Part shown: positions 1 through 10,937 of the stretch, piece after piece
How the letters are laid out: each line of letters opens with the position of its first letter
Position numbering within the stretch: the stretch's first letter is position 1
Origin: Chelydra serpentina
Taxonomy: Eukaryota > Chordata > Testudines > Chelydridae
Length of the DNA: 64,000 bases
Direction: 5' to 3'
NCBI GenBank assembly: GCA_037349315.1
Contig: JBAIAC010000001.1
Location: forward strand, 1,984,001 to 2,048,000
Notes under the pieces: generated by a model
The model's input: the letters and a program-made list of their open reading frames with translations, nothing else
What the model was told of the DNA's origin: nothing
The model's database searches: none
Position numbers and translations under genes: made by a program

Positions 1-1130
1 GCTCCTTTAGCATCTCGATCGTCCAGTGGCCCCACTGGTTGTTTAGCAGTCTTCCTGCTTCTGATGTACTTAAACAAATTTTTGCTATTACTTTCTGAGT
101 CTTTGTCTAGCTTGTTCTTCAAATTCTTTTTTGGCCTTTCTAATTATATTTTAACACTTCATTTGCCAGAGTTTATGCTCCTTTCTATTTTCCTGACTAG
201 GATTTAACTTCCACTTTTTAAAGGATGCCTTTTTGCCTCTCACTGCTTCTTTTACTTTGTTTAGCCACGGTGGCTCTTTTTTGTTTCTCTTATTATGTTT
301 TTTAATTTGAGGTATACATTTAAGTTGAGCCTCTATTATGGTGTCTTTAAAAAGTTTCCATGCAGCTAGCAGGGATTTTACTTTTGGTGCTGTACCTTTT
401 AATTTCTGTTTAACTAACCTCATTTTTGGGTAGCTCCCCGTTCTAAATTAAATGCTACAGTGTTGGGCCGCTGTGGTGTTTTCCCCGCCACAGGAATATT
501 AAATTTAATTATATTATGGTCACTATTACCAAGCGGTCCAGCTATATTCACCTCTTGGACCTGATCCTGTGCTGCATTTAGGACTAAATCAAGAATTGCC
601 TCTCCTCTGGGTTCAAGGACTAGCTGCTCCAAGAAGCAGTCATTTAAGGTGTCAAGAAACTTTATCTCTGCATTCCATCCTGAGGTGATATATATCCAGT
701 CAATATGGAGATAGTTGAAATCCCCCATTATTATTGAGTTTTTTATCTTAACAGCCTGTCTAATCTCCCTGAGCATTTCAGTCACTATCACCATCCTGGT
801 CAGGTGGTCGGTAATATATCCCTACTGCTATATTATTATTAATTATTATTATTAGAACATGGAATTTCTATTCATAGAGATTCTCTGGTACAGTTTGGTT
901 CATTTAAGATTTTTACTTCATTTGATTCTATGCTTTCTTTCACATATAGTGCCACTCCCCAACCAGCATGACCTGTTCTGTCCTTCCGATATATTTTGTA
1001 CCCTGTTATTACTGTGTCCCATTGATTATCCTCATTACACCAAGTTTCTGTGATGCCTATTATATCAATATCCTCATTTAATACGAGGCACTCTAGTTCA
1101 CCCATCTTATTATTTAGACTTCTAGCATTG
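1..1130 (-). pseudogene. CR1 ORF2 remnant: AP endonuclease and linker to RT
   Basis: Minus-strand translation gives the APE-type endonuclease that nicks the target DNA in target-primed reverse transcription. Visible motifs are ITETW near 1040 (the catalytic Glu block), MGDFNY near 725 (the GDFN block) and GNSDHNII near 525 (the SDH block with the catalytic His). Then comes the basic linker with PPWLNKVKEAVRGKK near 260. The frame is broken near 420 and again near 800-870, where an AT-rich simple run sits. The last readable stretch, near 20-60, matches the region just before RT in CR1 ORF2. Not functional as it stands. Confidence 0.8.
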
Positions 1131-1237
1131 GTATAGAAGCACTTTTAAAAACTTGTCACTTTTTAGCTGTCTGCCACTACATGATGTAATTGAATGAGAC
1201 TTTTTTTTCATTTGACTGTTTCTCATCAGATCCTACC

Positions 1238-1410
1238 TATCATAGAATCTCAGGGTTAGAAGGGACCTTAGAAGGTCATCTAGTCTAACCCCCTGCTCAA
1301 AGCAGGATCAATCCCTAATTTTTGCCCTAGATCCCTAAATGGCCCCCTCAAGGATTGAACTCACAACCCTGGGTTTAGCAGGCTAATGCTCAAACCACTG
1401 AGCTATCCTA
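1238..1410 (-). mobile_element. tRNA-derived SINE with CR1-like tail
   Basis: On the minus strand this starts with the tRNA-like head (GGATAGCTCAGTGGTTTGAG, an A-box) and a B-box-like GAGTTCAATCC, then a short unique middle, and ends with the same roughly 60 bp as the CR1 3' end. That matches the known tortoise Pol III SINE mobilised by CR1. It is inserted in the old LINE between its ORF1 and ORF2. ATCCTA occurs near both ends and may be a short target duplication. Confidence 0.9.
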
Positions 1411-1436
1411 TTTTATCATCTTCCATCCTCTTCTCC

Positions 1437-2450
1437 TTAATAGGACATAGACAATCTCCTTTAGTAGATCCTCCCCTAAGGGATGTCTCTGCCTGAACCA
1501 TGTGATCCTCCGCACCTGTCGGCTTTCCCCCAGCCCTTAGTTTAAAAACTGCTCTACAACCTTTTTAATTTTTAGGTGCCAGCTATCTGGTTCCATTTTG
1601 GTTTAGGTGGAGCCCATCCTTCCTGTAGAGGCTCCCCTTTTCCCAAAAATTTCCCCAGTTCCTAAGAAATCAAAACCCCTCCTCCCTACACCATTGTCTC
1701 ATCCACGCATTGAGACCCTACAGTTCTGCCTGTCTAACTGGCCCTGCGCGTGGAACTGGAAGCATTTCAGAGAATGCTACCATGGAGGTCCTGGACTTCA
1801 ATCTCTTGCCTAGCAGCCTAAACTTGGCCTCCAGGACCTGTCTCCTATCCCTCCTTATGTCATTGGTACTTATATGTACCATGACCACTGGCTCCTCCCC
1901 AGCACTACACATAAGTCTATGTAGATGTCTCGAGAGATCCACAACCTTCGCACTACGCAGGCAAGTAACCATGTGGTTCTCTCAGTCATCTCAAACCTAG
2001 CTATCTATGTTTCTAATGATTGAATCGCCCATTACTATTACCTGTCTCTTCCTAATAACTGGAGTTCCCTCCACCAGAGAAGTATCCTCAGTGTGAGAGG
2101 ATCCCACAAAATCATCTGGAAGGAGGGTTCCAACTATGGGATTGTTTCCCTCTGCTCCATTTGGATGCTCTCCTTCCCTGAGACTTCCATCCTCCTCAAC
2201 AGCACAGAGGCTGTCAGACAGGGAGTGGGACCATTCTACTGTGTCCCAGAAAGTCTCATCTATTTACCTCTCTGTCTCCTTTAGCACCTACAGTCCAGTC
2301 ACTCTGGTCTCTAAAGCCCGTACACGGTCTCTGAGAGCCAGGAGCTTCTTGCACCTCCTGCCCATAGGGCAGGTAAACATACATGCTGCATTGGGTGCAA
2401 TAAACTGGATAGCCCCACTCTGTTGCTGGACTTCTGCCTACATTATCTTT
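1437..2450 (-). pseudogene. CR1 ORF1 remnant with esterase-like (SGNH) domain
   Basis: Minus-strand reading near 1718-1972 gives an SGNH-hydrolase-like piece with VVMVHISTND, equivalent to the GTND block of the intact ORF1 at 19330-20328, followed by LLGKRLKSRTSMVAFSEMLPV, equivalent to the strand before the last catalytic block. Further upstream in the element, near 2350-2410, the N-terminal Cys-rich start with TQCSMYVYLPYG can be read. The frame is interrupted many times. The role of CR1 ORF1 is nucleic-acid binding plus an esterase of uncertain function; here it is dead. Confidence 0.65.
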
Positions 2451-3171
2451 TTACTCCTGAAGTTAGTTCCTTTGTTGAGGTTTTGTTTTTATTGGGGTTT
2501 TTTGTGTGGCTTAAGTTTAAGGAATGTAACGTGTATCTAGCCCCCCACTCCACCTGTAAACTCCCTCGCAAAACTCCCCTGTTTGCTAGCTCCTCTGGTG
2601 GCTTAGGAGCAGGCTTTTTAAAGCCCTGGTCTTCTTGAGTAGCCCCGGCCCCTGGTTAAGGGCTGATGGGTGCTTAAGGGATCAAAGCCTTGTTAAGAAG
2701 CTCTCAGCCTTGCCTAGCAGGCCATTAGGCTCAGCACCCATGTGGTCAGCACATGATTCCCCAAACGAACAGACCACACGGTATATTTCAGTCCAGCAGC
2801 AAGCACACTACAACACACATACATACACACAGACAGACAACAAACTTACCTGAAGGGTCACGTAATCGCTCCTCCTTCACCTGGAGAAGTCCCTCGCAAA
2901 ACTCCCCTGTTATTAGTGGCTCCAAGTAGCTGTGGCTGAGAGTTGAGAGAGTCACCGTAACCAACTGCAAGCAAACCATCACTTGAGGGTATGGTTGTCT
3001 AATATGTAGAGGTACTATGTTTTGAACTCACCCCATACACCCCTTGTGTCTAATGTGTGGTTTTTCTCCTTAAAAGAAAGATGTCTCCAATCTGGAAAAT
3101 CTCTCACTTCAGTAGTCACCAATCACACCTTGAATATCTTGCATATTGGCAGCAGGAACTACAGATGGTAT

Positions 3172-3260
3172 GATTCTTCTCTCGCCCTAGTGCAAATCAG
3201 GAGTAATTCCATTGAGTCAATGGAGTTATACTTGTGTAAAACTGCTGTGAGAAGAGAATC
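3172..3260. mobile_element. Short palindromic MITE
   Basis: The ends GATTCTTCTCTC and GAGAAGAGAATC are close reverse complements, and the centre carries a second palindrome around CCATTGAGTCAATGG. The 89-bp unit would fold into one hairpin and has no coding capacity. The superfamily cannot be told from this copy. Confidence 0.6.
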
Positions 3261-3344
3261 AGAATTGTTGTAAATAGTTGTGACCTGTCTAATTGGGAAG
3301 ATGAGATAAAATTCAGAAAAGATCTTATCATTCCCCAACAGAGA

Positions 3345-3666
3345 GAGCATAGCCAAAAGAAGGCTGAGGGAGATATGATTGCTCTCTATAAATATATCAG
3401 AGGGCTAAATACCAGGGAGGGAGAGGAATTATTTCAGCTCAGTACCAATGTGGACACAAGAACAAATGGATGGAGGATTCACTTGCTGGAGGATTCTCTG
3501 TACCTTGAAGTCATTAAACCATGATTTGAGGACTTCAGTAGCTCAGACATAGGTTAGAGGTTTATTACAGGAATGGGTGGGTGAGATTCTGTGGCCTGCC
3601 TTGTGCAGGAGGTCAGACTAGATGATCATAATGGTCCCTTCTGACCTTAAAGTCTATGAGTCTATT
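3345..3666 (+). mobile_element. Ancient CR1/L3-like LINE 3' end
   Basis: The plus strand can be read as the C-terminal part of CR1-type ORF2 with one or two breaks (RRLRE, then YKYI near 3400, then EELFQLSTN, then RTNGWR), followed by a 3' end of the type GGTCAGACTAGATGATCATAATGGTCCCTTCTGACCT ending at TCTATGAGTCTAT. This subfamily tail differs from the young CR1 copies. It is 5'-truncated, as is usual for LINEs. Confidence 0.8.
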
Positions 3667-5260
3667 TCACAGGAACATTTTCCCCAAGTTCCTATGAATT
3701 CCAGAGTTTAGTAGTCTCCAGAGTAGTGAAAGCATTTAAAAGAACAGAACAGGATTTTCAATAGCATCCACTTTCCAACAATTATCCAACGGTAAGCATT
3801 AAAACTACAGCTAAGAGGGGAAATGATTTTCCTGTCCACAAATATTGAGACATCAAAAATGTTTCCCGTCCCAAATCAGGACAAAAGTCAATCTTGAAAT
3901 TTTTCACAAACTACTGATGAGAAAAATTCCTGATCAGGCCAAGCAATATGTTTTGTTTCCATAATTTCAAAATGTTTTGTTTTCAGTCATTTAAAGTTTC
4001 TGAGTGCAAATTAAGTAACATTTTGAAATGAAAAGGCATGGTACCTCCCCAAGACTTTTTTTTGATTGGGAGATTTTATGAAACCAGCTGTTCCCTGCGA
4101 ATAGTTTCAGTTTTGACAAAATGACATTTACGGATGGAAAAAATGTTTTGAGTGGGAAAGTTCCCGACCAGCTCCAATTAAAACTCTCATTTTCTGACTG
4201 CTTTATGCTGGGGTCATACTGTGAGGGATTGGGAGAGAAACTATGGTGGTACTCTTCCAAGCTCCTCCCACCAAATAAGCTCCACCAATGAGAATTGCCA
4301 TTCTCAGTAGACTGTGCAGATGTTCAAAATATGATCATGCACACTGGGCTCCTTTATCTCATTGTTCTTTTCATAGGCTACTTAGGCTTAGCTTTCCCCA
4401 TGCGATGTTTCATACCAGGCTACCCCATAGTAAGGCCATTGGGTACTACTGGAACTTGCCTCCATCTGGGAGATTTCACATGTCTTGTGGGTTTTGCTAG
4501 GCACTTTGGGCTTTACTACTTCTTGACTGGTCGGGTGGTGAAAAGTGGTATCTCCTAAGCCCACTCACTGGTGGTGCCAAAATGAGGTGTCTCACACAGT
4601 ATATTGTGCAGTTCTTCATAATAGAATCCTCCCTCTCCTTTCGTATGTGCTTTGATGACCAGTGAAATAGTTAATACTGTAAATATTAACGTTATTATCA
4701 CTGGGTCTCTGAGTTAGGACCCCCAGAGATGTTTCAGATACTGCAAATGCAAGTAGATATCATGGCATCAGTTACACTTGGTTCATATTTTCGAGGCTAT
4801 TTCAGCAACCAGAATAGCTAGAGACTCTTTAAAAAAAAAAAGAAAAAAAGGAAGGCTTACATTCTGCAGAATAAAAAGGTAGCATGAAAGAGGTGCTGGC
4901 ATACCATACTAGTGTGTACCCTCAAAATTTGAGCCCTGCCTTCATATCCCAAAATCTTCACAGTGGGGTCTTCTTCCTCTTGTATATGCTTGGAGACAGA
5001 CCAGGCTTATAACATTAGACTCAACTATATGATCATCACTTTCGGAACCCTACCCATTATTCTTTCCAACAAGGTTCTAACTGCAATGCTGTGTTTTTTT
5101 TGTTTTTTGTTTTTGTTTTGTTTTTTTACAGAGTTTATGTTCTTGTAAAGGAGCAAGAAGCTGCTTTTTCTTGATTTGTTGTCTTTCATTTCCTGCCTCC
5201 CTCTCGTCACAAAATGTTGCACTTCCACAAACTCCCTGCAGCCCAGGATAGAGAACAAAT
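3667..5260. other. AT-rich intronic sequence, nothing recognised
   Basis: No gene, no clear repeat family. It holds only short homopurine and poly-T runs, for example near 4830-4855 and 5093-5127. Short open frames here lack any family likeness and are read as chance. Confidence 0.6.
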
Positions 5261-5442
5261 GGGGGGAAGGGATAGCTCAGTGGTTTGAGCATTGGCCCGC
5301 TAAACCCAGGGTTGCGAGTTCAATCCTTGAGGGGGCCATTTAGGGATCTGGGACAAAAATTGGGGATTGGTCCTGCTTTGAGCAGGGGGTTGGACTAGAT
5401 GACCTCCTAAGGTCCCTTCCAACCTTGATATTCTATGATTCT
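5261..5442 (+). mobile_element. tRNA-derived SINE with CR1-like tail, full length
   Basis: The head GGGATAGCTCAGTGGTTTGA (A-box) is followed by GCGAGTTCAATCC (B-box), then the middle with ACAAAAATTGGGGATTGG, and the CR1-type tail ending TTCTATGATTCT. About 180 bp, a complete copy of the same family as at 1238-1410 and 39668-39847. Confidence 0.93.
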
Positions 5443-6465
5443 GCCAAGAATCTTTCAAACATACAGGTTTAATTGTGTGAATTGGTTTGCCATACTAATT
5501 TGTCTTAATTCCTTCTCTTCAGTTCCACTTATTGCCAAACCCTAAAAGTTTAATTAAAAAAAACAAAACAAACCACCCCCAAGTTTAAGGAATGGCGGGG
5601 GTAATCATAACTTACCTGCTTGGAAAAGCTAGTTTACACAACTAAACCAGATATTGATATCCACACCAATCAATCCCAGCCTTCTCTGCGAGACAATAAA
5701 GCATCTTGCCCCTCTGGCTTCCAAACAGAAATGAAAATAAACAAACAAATCAACTGAATGAAAAGAGAAATGTGATTCATAAGGATAATGTCAGATAACT
5801 TCTGACGTCACCAGCAACTTGCTAAATTCTGCATATTGCACCAAGGATTTGGAATACTGCCTGAATGTGGTGTTTGTAGAGGAAGGTCGTTCCCTAAATG
5901 ACTGTTTCTTCTCCCCACTTTTTTCTGGAAATGCTAGATAAGGATATGGTATTTGATCATCATGGGACATAGGTTTTAATAATATATAAGTAGCATAATC
6001 CAAATTAAACTGTCAGAGGTTTACATTGGTTTCAGAGTAGTTTTCGACATTACATCATCCCATCTATCTCTGTATTGACCTGGTTTTTCAGTTATGCTTA
6101 TAATTATTTGCAAGAAGAATTCTATTTTTTCCTTATTCTCTCTGTTAATGCTATTTATTGTCCTCTGTACAATCACTTATACTTGGAAAGTGAGAGTCTT
6201 GATAATCTTTTGTTGCTGATTTATCTATGGTAGTTTTCTATGTAGACAAAGTAATGTTGTGTGCTGCACCATTTTTCTTACTTAATATGACATTTAATTT
6301 TTACCTCAACATGGAAGGAGCCTTGTTAGTTTTCTGTCATGAGTACTTATGGAAGAAGATGATCATGTGTCATGTAGATGTCAGGGAGTTTTCCAAATTC
6401 TCTCTGTAGTGTGTGGTGTGGTTTTTTGGTTTTTTGTTTTCCTTTTCCAATCCCTGTTTTGTAAT
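5443..6465. other. AT-rich intronic sequence, nothing recognised
   Basis: No exon, transposon end or RNA gene is visible. It contains A-rich stretches near 5550-5565 and short open frames without family likeness. Confidence 0.55.
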
Positions 6466-6603
6466 GGCATGTCTGCAAGGGAAGTTAGTGCAGAATCGCA
6501 ATGGTTTGTATTTAAAGTGCAATAGCTATTCTGCATTAAATCACTGTGTGGACACTCTTATTCAGTATTAAGAGTGCCTTTCTGTGCTTAGCATTAACTA
6601 GGA

Positions 6604-8127
6604 CAGTTGATTAATCACAGTTAACTCATGCGATAAATTCAAAAAAATTAATCGCTATTAAATTAATAGTGATAAACAATAAAATACCAATTGAAATTTG
6701 TTAAATATTTTTGGATGTTTTTCTACATTTTCAAATATATTTATTTCAATTACAACACAAAATGTAAAGTGAGCACTATATTTTGTATTTATTTTTTATT
6801 ACAAATATTTGCACTGTAAAAAACAAAACTGCACTCAAAAACAAAACAATCCAAAACTTTAGCGCCTACAAGTCCATTCAGTCTGACTTCTCGTTCAGCC
6901 AATCGCTAAGACAAACAAGTTTGTTTACATTTACGGGAGATAATGCTGTCCGCTTCTTATTTAGAATGTCACCTGAAAGTGAGAACATGGCATTTTTGTA
7001 GCCAGCATTGCAAGGTATTTATATGCTAGATATGTTAAACATTCATATGCTTCATGCTTTGACCACCATTCCAGAGGACATGCTTCCAAGCTGATGATGC
7101 TTGTTTAAAAAAAAAAAGCAAAAAAAAGCATTAATTAAGTTTGTGACTGAAGTCGTTGGAGGAGAGTTGTAGGTCTCCTGCTCCATGGTTTTATTCACAT
7201 TCTGCCATGTGTGTGTGTTATGATAGTCTCGGATGACGACATAGCATATGTTGTGCGATTTAAGAACACTTTCACTGCAGATTTGACAAAACACAAAAAA
7301 GGTTCCAATATCAGATTTCTAAAGATGCTACAGCACTTGACCCAGGATTTAAGAATCTGAAGTGCCTTCCAAAATCGAAGAGGGATGAGTTGTGGCGCAT
7401 GTTTTCAGAAGTTTTAGAAGAGCAACACTCCAATGCAGAAACTACAGAACCCGAACCAAAAAAGAAAATCAAACTTTTGCTGGTGGCATCTGATTCAGAT
7501 GATGAAAATGAACATCCATCAGTCCACACTGCTTTGGATAGTTATCAAGCAGAACCCTTCATCAGCATGGACGCATGTCCTCTGGAATAGTGGTTGAAGC
7601 ATGAAGGGACATATGAACCTTTAGCTCATCTGGCAAGTAAATATCTTGTGAAGTCGGTTACAACAATACCATGCGAACGCCTCGTCTCACTTTCAGGTGA
7701 CGTAAACAAGAAGCGGGCAGAATTATCTCCTGCAAATATAAACAAACTTGTTTGTCTGAGCGATTGGCTGAACCAGAAGTAGGACTGAGTGAATTTGCAA
7801 GCTCTAAAATTTTACATTGCATTCAAAAATAAAACAATTTTTTTGTACACAATTCTACATTTGTAAGTTCAATGTTCACGACAAAGAGATTGCACTACAG
7901 TACTTGTATTAGGTGAAGTGAAAAATACTATTTCTTTTTTTATAGTGCAAATATTTGTAATAAAAAAAAATACAAAATGTACAGTGCTCACTTTATATTT
8001 TGCGTTGTAATTGAAATCAATGTATTTGAAAATGTAGAAAACATCCAAAAATATTTAAATAAATGGTATTGTATTATTGTTTAACAGCATGATTAATTGC
8101 GATTAATTTTTTGAATTGCTTGACAGC
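6604..8127. mobile_element. hAT transposon with about 390-430 bp inverted termini
   Basis: The terminal blocks around ATTCAAAAAAATTAATCG at 6638 and CGATTAATTTTTTGAATT at 8100 are inverted copies. Similarity continues inward through GTGAGCACTATATTTTGTAT (6770) against its complement near 7990, and through the GTTCAGCCAATCGCTAAGACA block (about 6893) against its complement near 7755. Arms are roughly 6604-6993 and 7692-8127. Between them lies the C-terminal part of a hAT transposase in + orientation; the N-terminal half is missing, so this is an internally deleted, nonautonomous copy. Confidence 0.75.
7301..7782 (+). pseudogene. hAT transposase C-terminal fragment with dimerisation domain
   Basis: One frame runs from about 7301 to the TAG-or-equivalent end at 7782. 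Motifs in order are TALDPGFKNL near 7335 (the ALDPRFK block of ZBED-like hAT transposases), a KKKIKLLL basic patch, an acidic SDSDDENE stretch, then HEGTYEPLAHLASKYL and the PCERLVSLSGDVNKKRAELS block of the hATC dimerisation domain, ending in LSDWLNQK. A single in-frame TAG at 7588-7590 stands where relatives have a Trp codon (TGG). The BED finger and catalytic core are absent. The last 90 or so codons lie inside the right inverted arm. Confidence 0.8.
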
Positions 8128-8235
8128 CCTTAGTGTGGAATAAGAGTGTCCACACAGGGAGCTTAGTGCAGCTGTTAAGCAGTAGTGAATCCACATTAGC
8201 TATTCTGGGATTTTTCCCTGTTTAGACAAGCCCTA

Positions 8236-9542
8236 GTCGAGGAGGCGCAGGTGAGGAGAGTTTTAAAGCCCTATAAATAAGGCTGGCTCACATGTTGGAG
8301 GAATATAAATGTAAGAAAGGGTTCTGTGTCCTATTCAGATTAGGTCACTGGGTACACTAGTGTTCTAATGTTCAACTGGATACTGCCTATCACTTCTCAG
8401 CTATGGAAACATTTCCTGGGATTTGATAGTAAAATCTAGTGGAGTCATAGTGTGCCTTTTCTGTGGCTGGTAGTTGATGCTGTGGTGATAGATCAGCAGT
8501 CCTATTGCATCTGATTTGGTGACTCAAATATATGTATGTATTTGAATAAACAGAAGAAGTTGGGTAGATATTTCTGCTTTTCATTGCTCATGTTCTGCCC
8601 TGGCAGCCATCCAGGTCACTCTGAGAAACATTGCCTGCTCTAGCATAGCACTGCAAAGTATGCTGTGGGATGGTTGTAATTGTTGTATGTTATGCTTTCC
8701 TCAGTCTTGAAATTGGAAGAATTGATATTGAAAGTTGTGCAGCTAGGGGACAGTTAAGTGTCTGCAGTATAGTTTCAAATAACAGCCTGGTTTGTGTTGG
8801 CCTGGCAGCATTTCTTTTCACTTGGTGTGCACATGAGCTGTTAGTAAAGTGAGACAAGGCTATTGTCTTGCTGATCTGGAGGAGTGTGTGCATTCTGATG
8901 TCTGCAAAGAAAAACCATCTCCTTCCTCTGCCTTTATTAACTCACCACTGAAAACTTGTGTGTTTTAGTGCATTCATGGTGATATAATCTAAATTAGTTG
9001 AAGTGTATTGGAATGAAACGAACTACTTTTGAGTTGCTTTTATAAACCATTTTGCAGTGTATAAGAGGAACTACTCAAGGCTGTGGAAAGAAGATGTACG
9101 TTTTTTAAATCTGCTCTTAAATATATTAAACTTTTTGGGGGGTTTATTCTGATGATTTTACGTAAAAAGTTGTCTGTCCCAGTTGACAGGGAGTTAGAGT
9201 GCGTGAGGGCGCTCGGGGTGGGGGTGTGGGAGGAGGCTCAGGGCTAGGGCAGGCAGAAGCGGATGGATTTCTGAGCTGGAATATATTTGGCTTAATATGA
9301 TTACAGTTGAGTCTTTTTTCAGTTTGTAGTTGTGTCTTTGGGCTTGATGCTCCTCTCATGCCAGTGGAGGGGGGAGCTAAAGCTGGCAAAGAATGGGGAG
9401 GTTGCTGTAACAGATCACTGGGCAAGGGTTTTCTCCACACCTGTCAGGCAACAGGCCTGAGAGGGAGACTTTTACAGAGAAGCCTCAGTAGGGGAGGGCT
9501 GTGAAACCCTGGAAGAAGGCCAGAAGACAAGGCCTAGACATT
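8236..9542. other. Intronic sequence, nothing recognised
   Basis: No exon, RNA gene or transposon terminus could be supported. The short open frames are without family likeness. A G-rich patch near 9200-9240 resembles part of the GC-rich interior of the element at 9880-10841 (GAGTTAGAGTGCG at 10099 recurs near 9191), so this patch may be a stray fragment of that repeat. Confidence 0.5.
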
Positions 9543-9786
9543 AGGGTATGTCTGCGCAGTAGCTGGGAGGTGTGGTTCCCAGCATGGGTAGACTTGAGCT
9601 AGCATGCTAAAAATACCAGTGTGGATGTTACGGGACTAGCAGCAGCTCAGGCTAGCCACAGGAGTAAAAGCTTTTTTGTCTCCCATGAGTCTGAGCCCCG
9701 GGGTTTAGCTCCAGCCTGTGCTGTAGCATCTACACTGCTACCTCGGCTGAGAATCACATCTCCCAGCTGCAGTGCAAACATACTTT
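9543..9786. mobile_element. MITE with inverted ends
   Basis: Left end GGGTATGTCTGCGCAGTAGC pairs with the complement of the right end GCAGTGCAAACATAC (9769-9783), with shared CTGGGAG/CTCCCAG next to each. The whole 240 bp is foldable and noncoding. The GTATGTCTGC terminus resembles the GTCTACAC ends of other nonautonomous elements in the window; superfamily uncertain. Confidence 0.65.
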
Positions 9787-9879
9787 ATGGCAGGGGTTCT
9801 CACAACGAATTTTTTAGTGGCCTCAGAGTGCTGCGATCAACTCTCACTGGTGGCCGCACTGACACTTTTTTCCTAAAAT

Positions 9880-10841
9880 ACAATAACTCCTCACTTAACA
9901 TTGTAGTAATGTTCCTGAAAAATGCAACTTTAAGTGAAACAATGTTAAACAAATCCAATTTTCCCATAAGATTTAATGTAAATGCAGGCGGTTAGGTTCC
10001 AAGGAAATTTTTTTGGGGTAGACAATAGGCATTATATACTGTACAGTACTGTACTGGGGAGGTGCCCCTGGCTTATCCCTGGGGCTCAGGACTGGGGGTG
10101 CAGGGTCTGTGAGGGAGTTAGAGTGCGGGAGGGCGCTCAGGGTGGGGGTGCGGGAGGAGGCTCAGGGCTGGGGCAGGCAGCTGGTGCAGAGCACTTACCT
10201 GGGGCAGCTCCTGTTTGGTGCAGGTGGCTCTGCGCAGCGTGTCACCGCCTCTATGGCCGCGATTCTGGGAGCTACCCCACCCTCTCCCCCAAGCAGGACC
10301 ACCCGGAATGCAGGGGCTTTAGGGCCCTGGGCTAAGGGGGCCGCTTCTCTCTGGCCGGCTTGGCAGGGGAAAGCGCTGCTTCTCTCCGGCCACTGGCTGC
10401 GCGGCTGCCCCTGCTCCTCCTGAGTCCTCCGGCCCGTGCTCACAGGGCCGCATTCCGAAAGGGGCTTTAGAGCTGCAGGCCAGGACCCCGGGGCCCCCTT
10501 AGCCCAGGGCCTTGCAGCCCCTAAAGCCCATGCGTTCCGGGTGGCCCTGCCTGCCGGGGAGGGCAGGGACAGCTTCCTCGCTCGCTTCTTCCCTCCCTCC
10601 CAGAAGGTCCTAAGTGCTGCCAAACAGCTGTTTGGCGGCGGGGGAAGCGCTGGGAGGGAGGAAGGAAGGAAGGGGGAGGAGGCAGAGAAAAGGAACTTGT
10701 GTAAAGCTCCCTTGTAAAGTCAGCCAAACGACGTTATGAGGGAGCATTGTACAACTTTAAACGAGTATGTTCCTTAATGGAGCAGCGACGTAACTTCAAA
10801 ACAACGTTAAGCGGGAGGATGGTAAGTGAGGAGTTACTGTA
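9880..10841. mobile_element. Pogo/Tigger-like nonautonomous element, copy 1
   Basis: The left end CAATAACTCCTCACTTAACA and the right end TAAGTGAGGAGTTACTG are inverted copies, each bordered by TA, the Tc1/mariner target duplication. Further sub-terminal blocks (TTAAGTGAAACAATGTTAAAC on the left, the AACTTTAAACGAGTATGTTCC block on the right) also mirror each other. The interior at 10080-10680 is GC-rich. A second copy in a different state lies at 34473-35434. No transposase remains. Assignment to pogo/Tigger rests on the CAGT-like end plus TA and is inference. Confidence 0.65.
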
Positions 10842-10937
10842 TTTAATTAACTTTAGGAAAAACAATTAAATATCCAGACTCGCATCCAAATCATTGTAAT
10901 TTATATTCATAGGTTTTTTTGGCAAACTAATGCTGTC

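Larger units (their letters stand above)
1..2960 (-). mobile_element. Old CR1-clade LINE, 5' part, interrupted by a SINE
   Basis: Reading the minus strand from about 2960 down to 1 gives a LINE in the usual CR1 order: 5' leader, ORF1 with an esterase-like domain, then the AP-endonuclease half of ORF2 and the linker before reverse transcriptase. The RT itself lies off the left edge. Several frameshifts and stops break both ORFs, and its protein differs clearly from the younger CR1 at 16-20 kb, so this is an older subfamily. A tRNA-SINE sits at the ORF1/ORF2 boundary. The 5' limit is approximate. Confidence 0.75.
6466..8235. mobile_element. Outer inverted-repeat element carrying a hAT insertion
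   Basis: Outside the hAT termini the flanks are themselves inverted copies: GTGTGGACACTCTTATTC at about 6546 pairs with GAATAAGAGTGTCCACAC at about 8140-8157, and farther out AATAGCTATTCTG near 6521-6533 pairs with AGCTATTCTGGG-type sequence near 8198. The right edge resembles the GGGCTTGTCTA ends of nonautonomous vertebrate DNA elements (TTTAGACAAGCCCTAG near 8221). The hAT seems to have landed in the loop of this hairpin element. Limits are approximate. Confidence 0.5.

Noticed and set aside
1238..1410. tRNA genes at the SINE heads (also 5261, 39668, 62473, 62839)
   Set aside because: They keep A- and B-box-like parts but do not form a proper acceptor stem, and are followed by SINE middle and CR1 tail or transposon leader, so they are tRNA-derived repeats.
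7301..7782. A host ZBED-like gene exon
   Set aside because: It has a stop codon and is bounded by hAT terminal repeats, with its 3' part inside one of them.
8670..8893. Overlapping opposite-strand short frames
   Set aside because: Short, without domain likeness, in unremarkable intronic sequence.
10109..10717. GC-rich open frames of 90-140 codons
   Set aside because: They lie inside a nonautonomous inverted-repeat element and have no recognisable domains.
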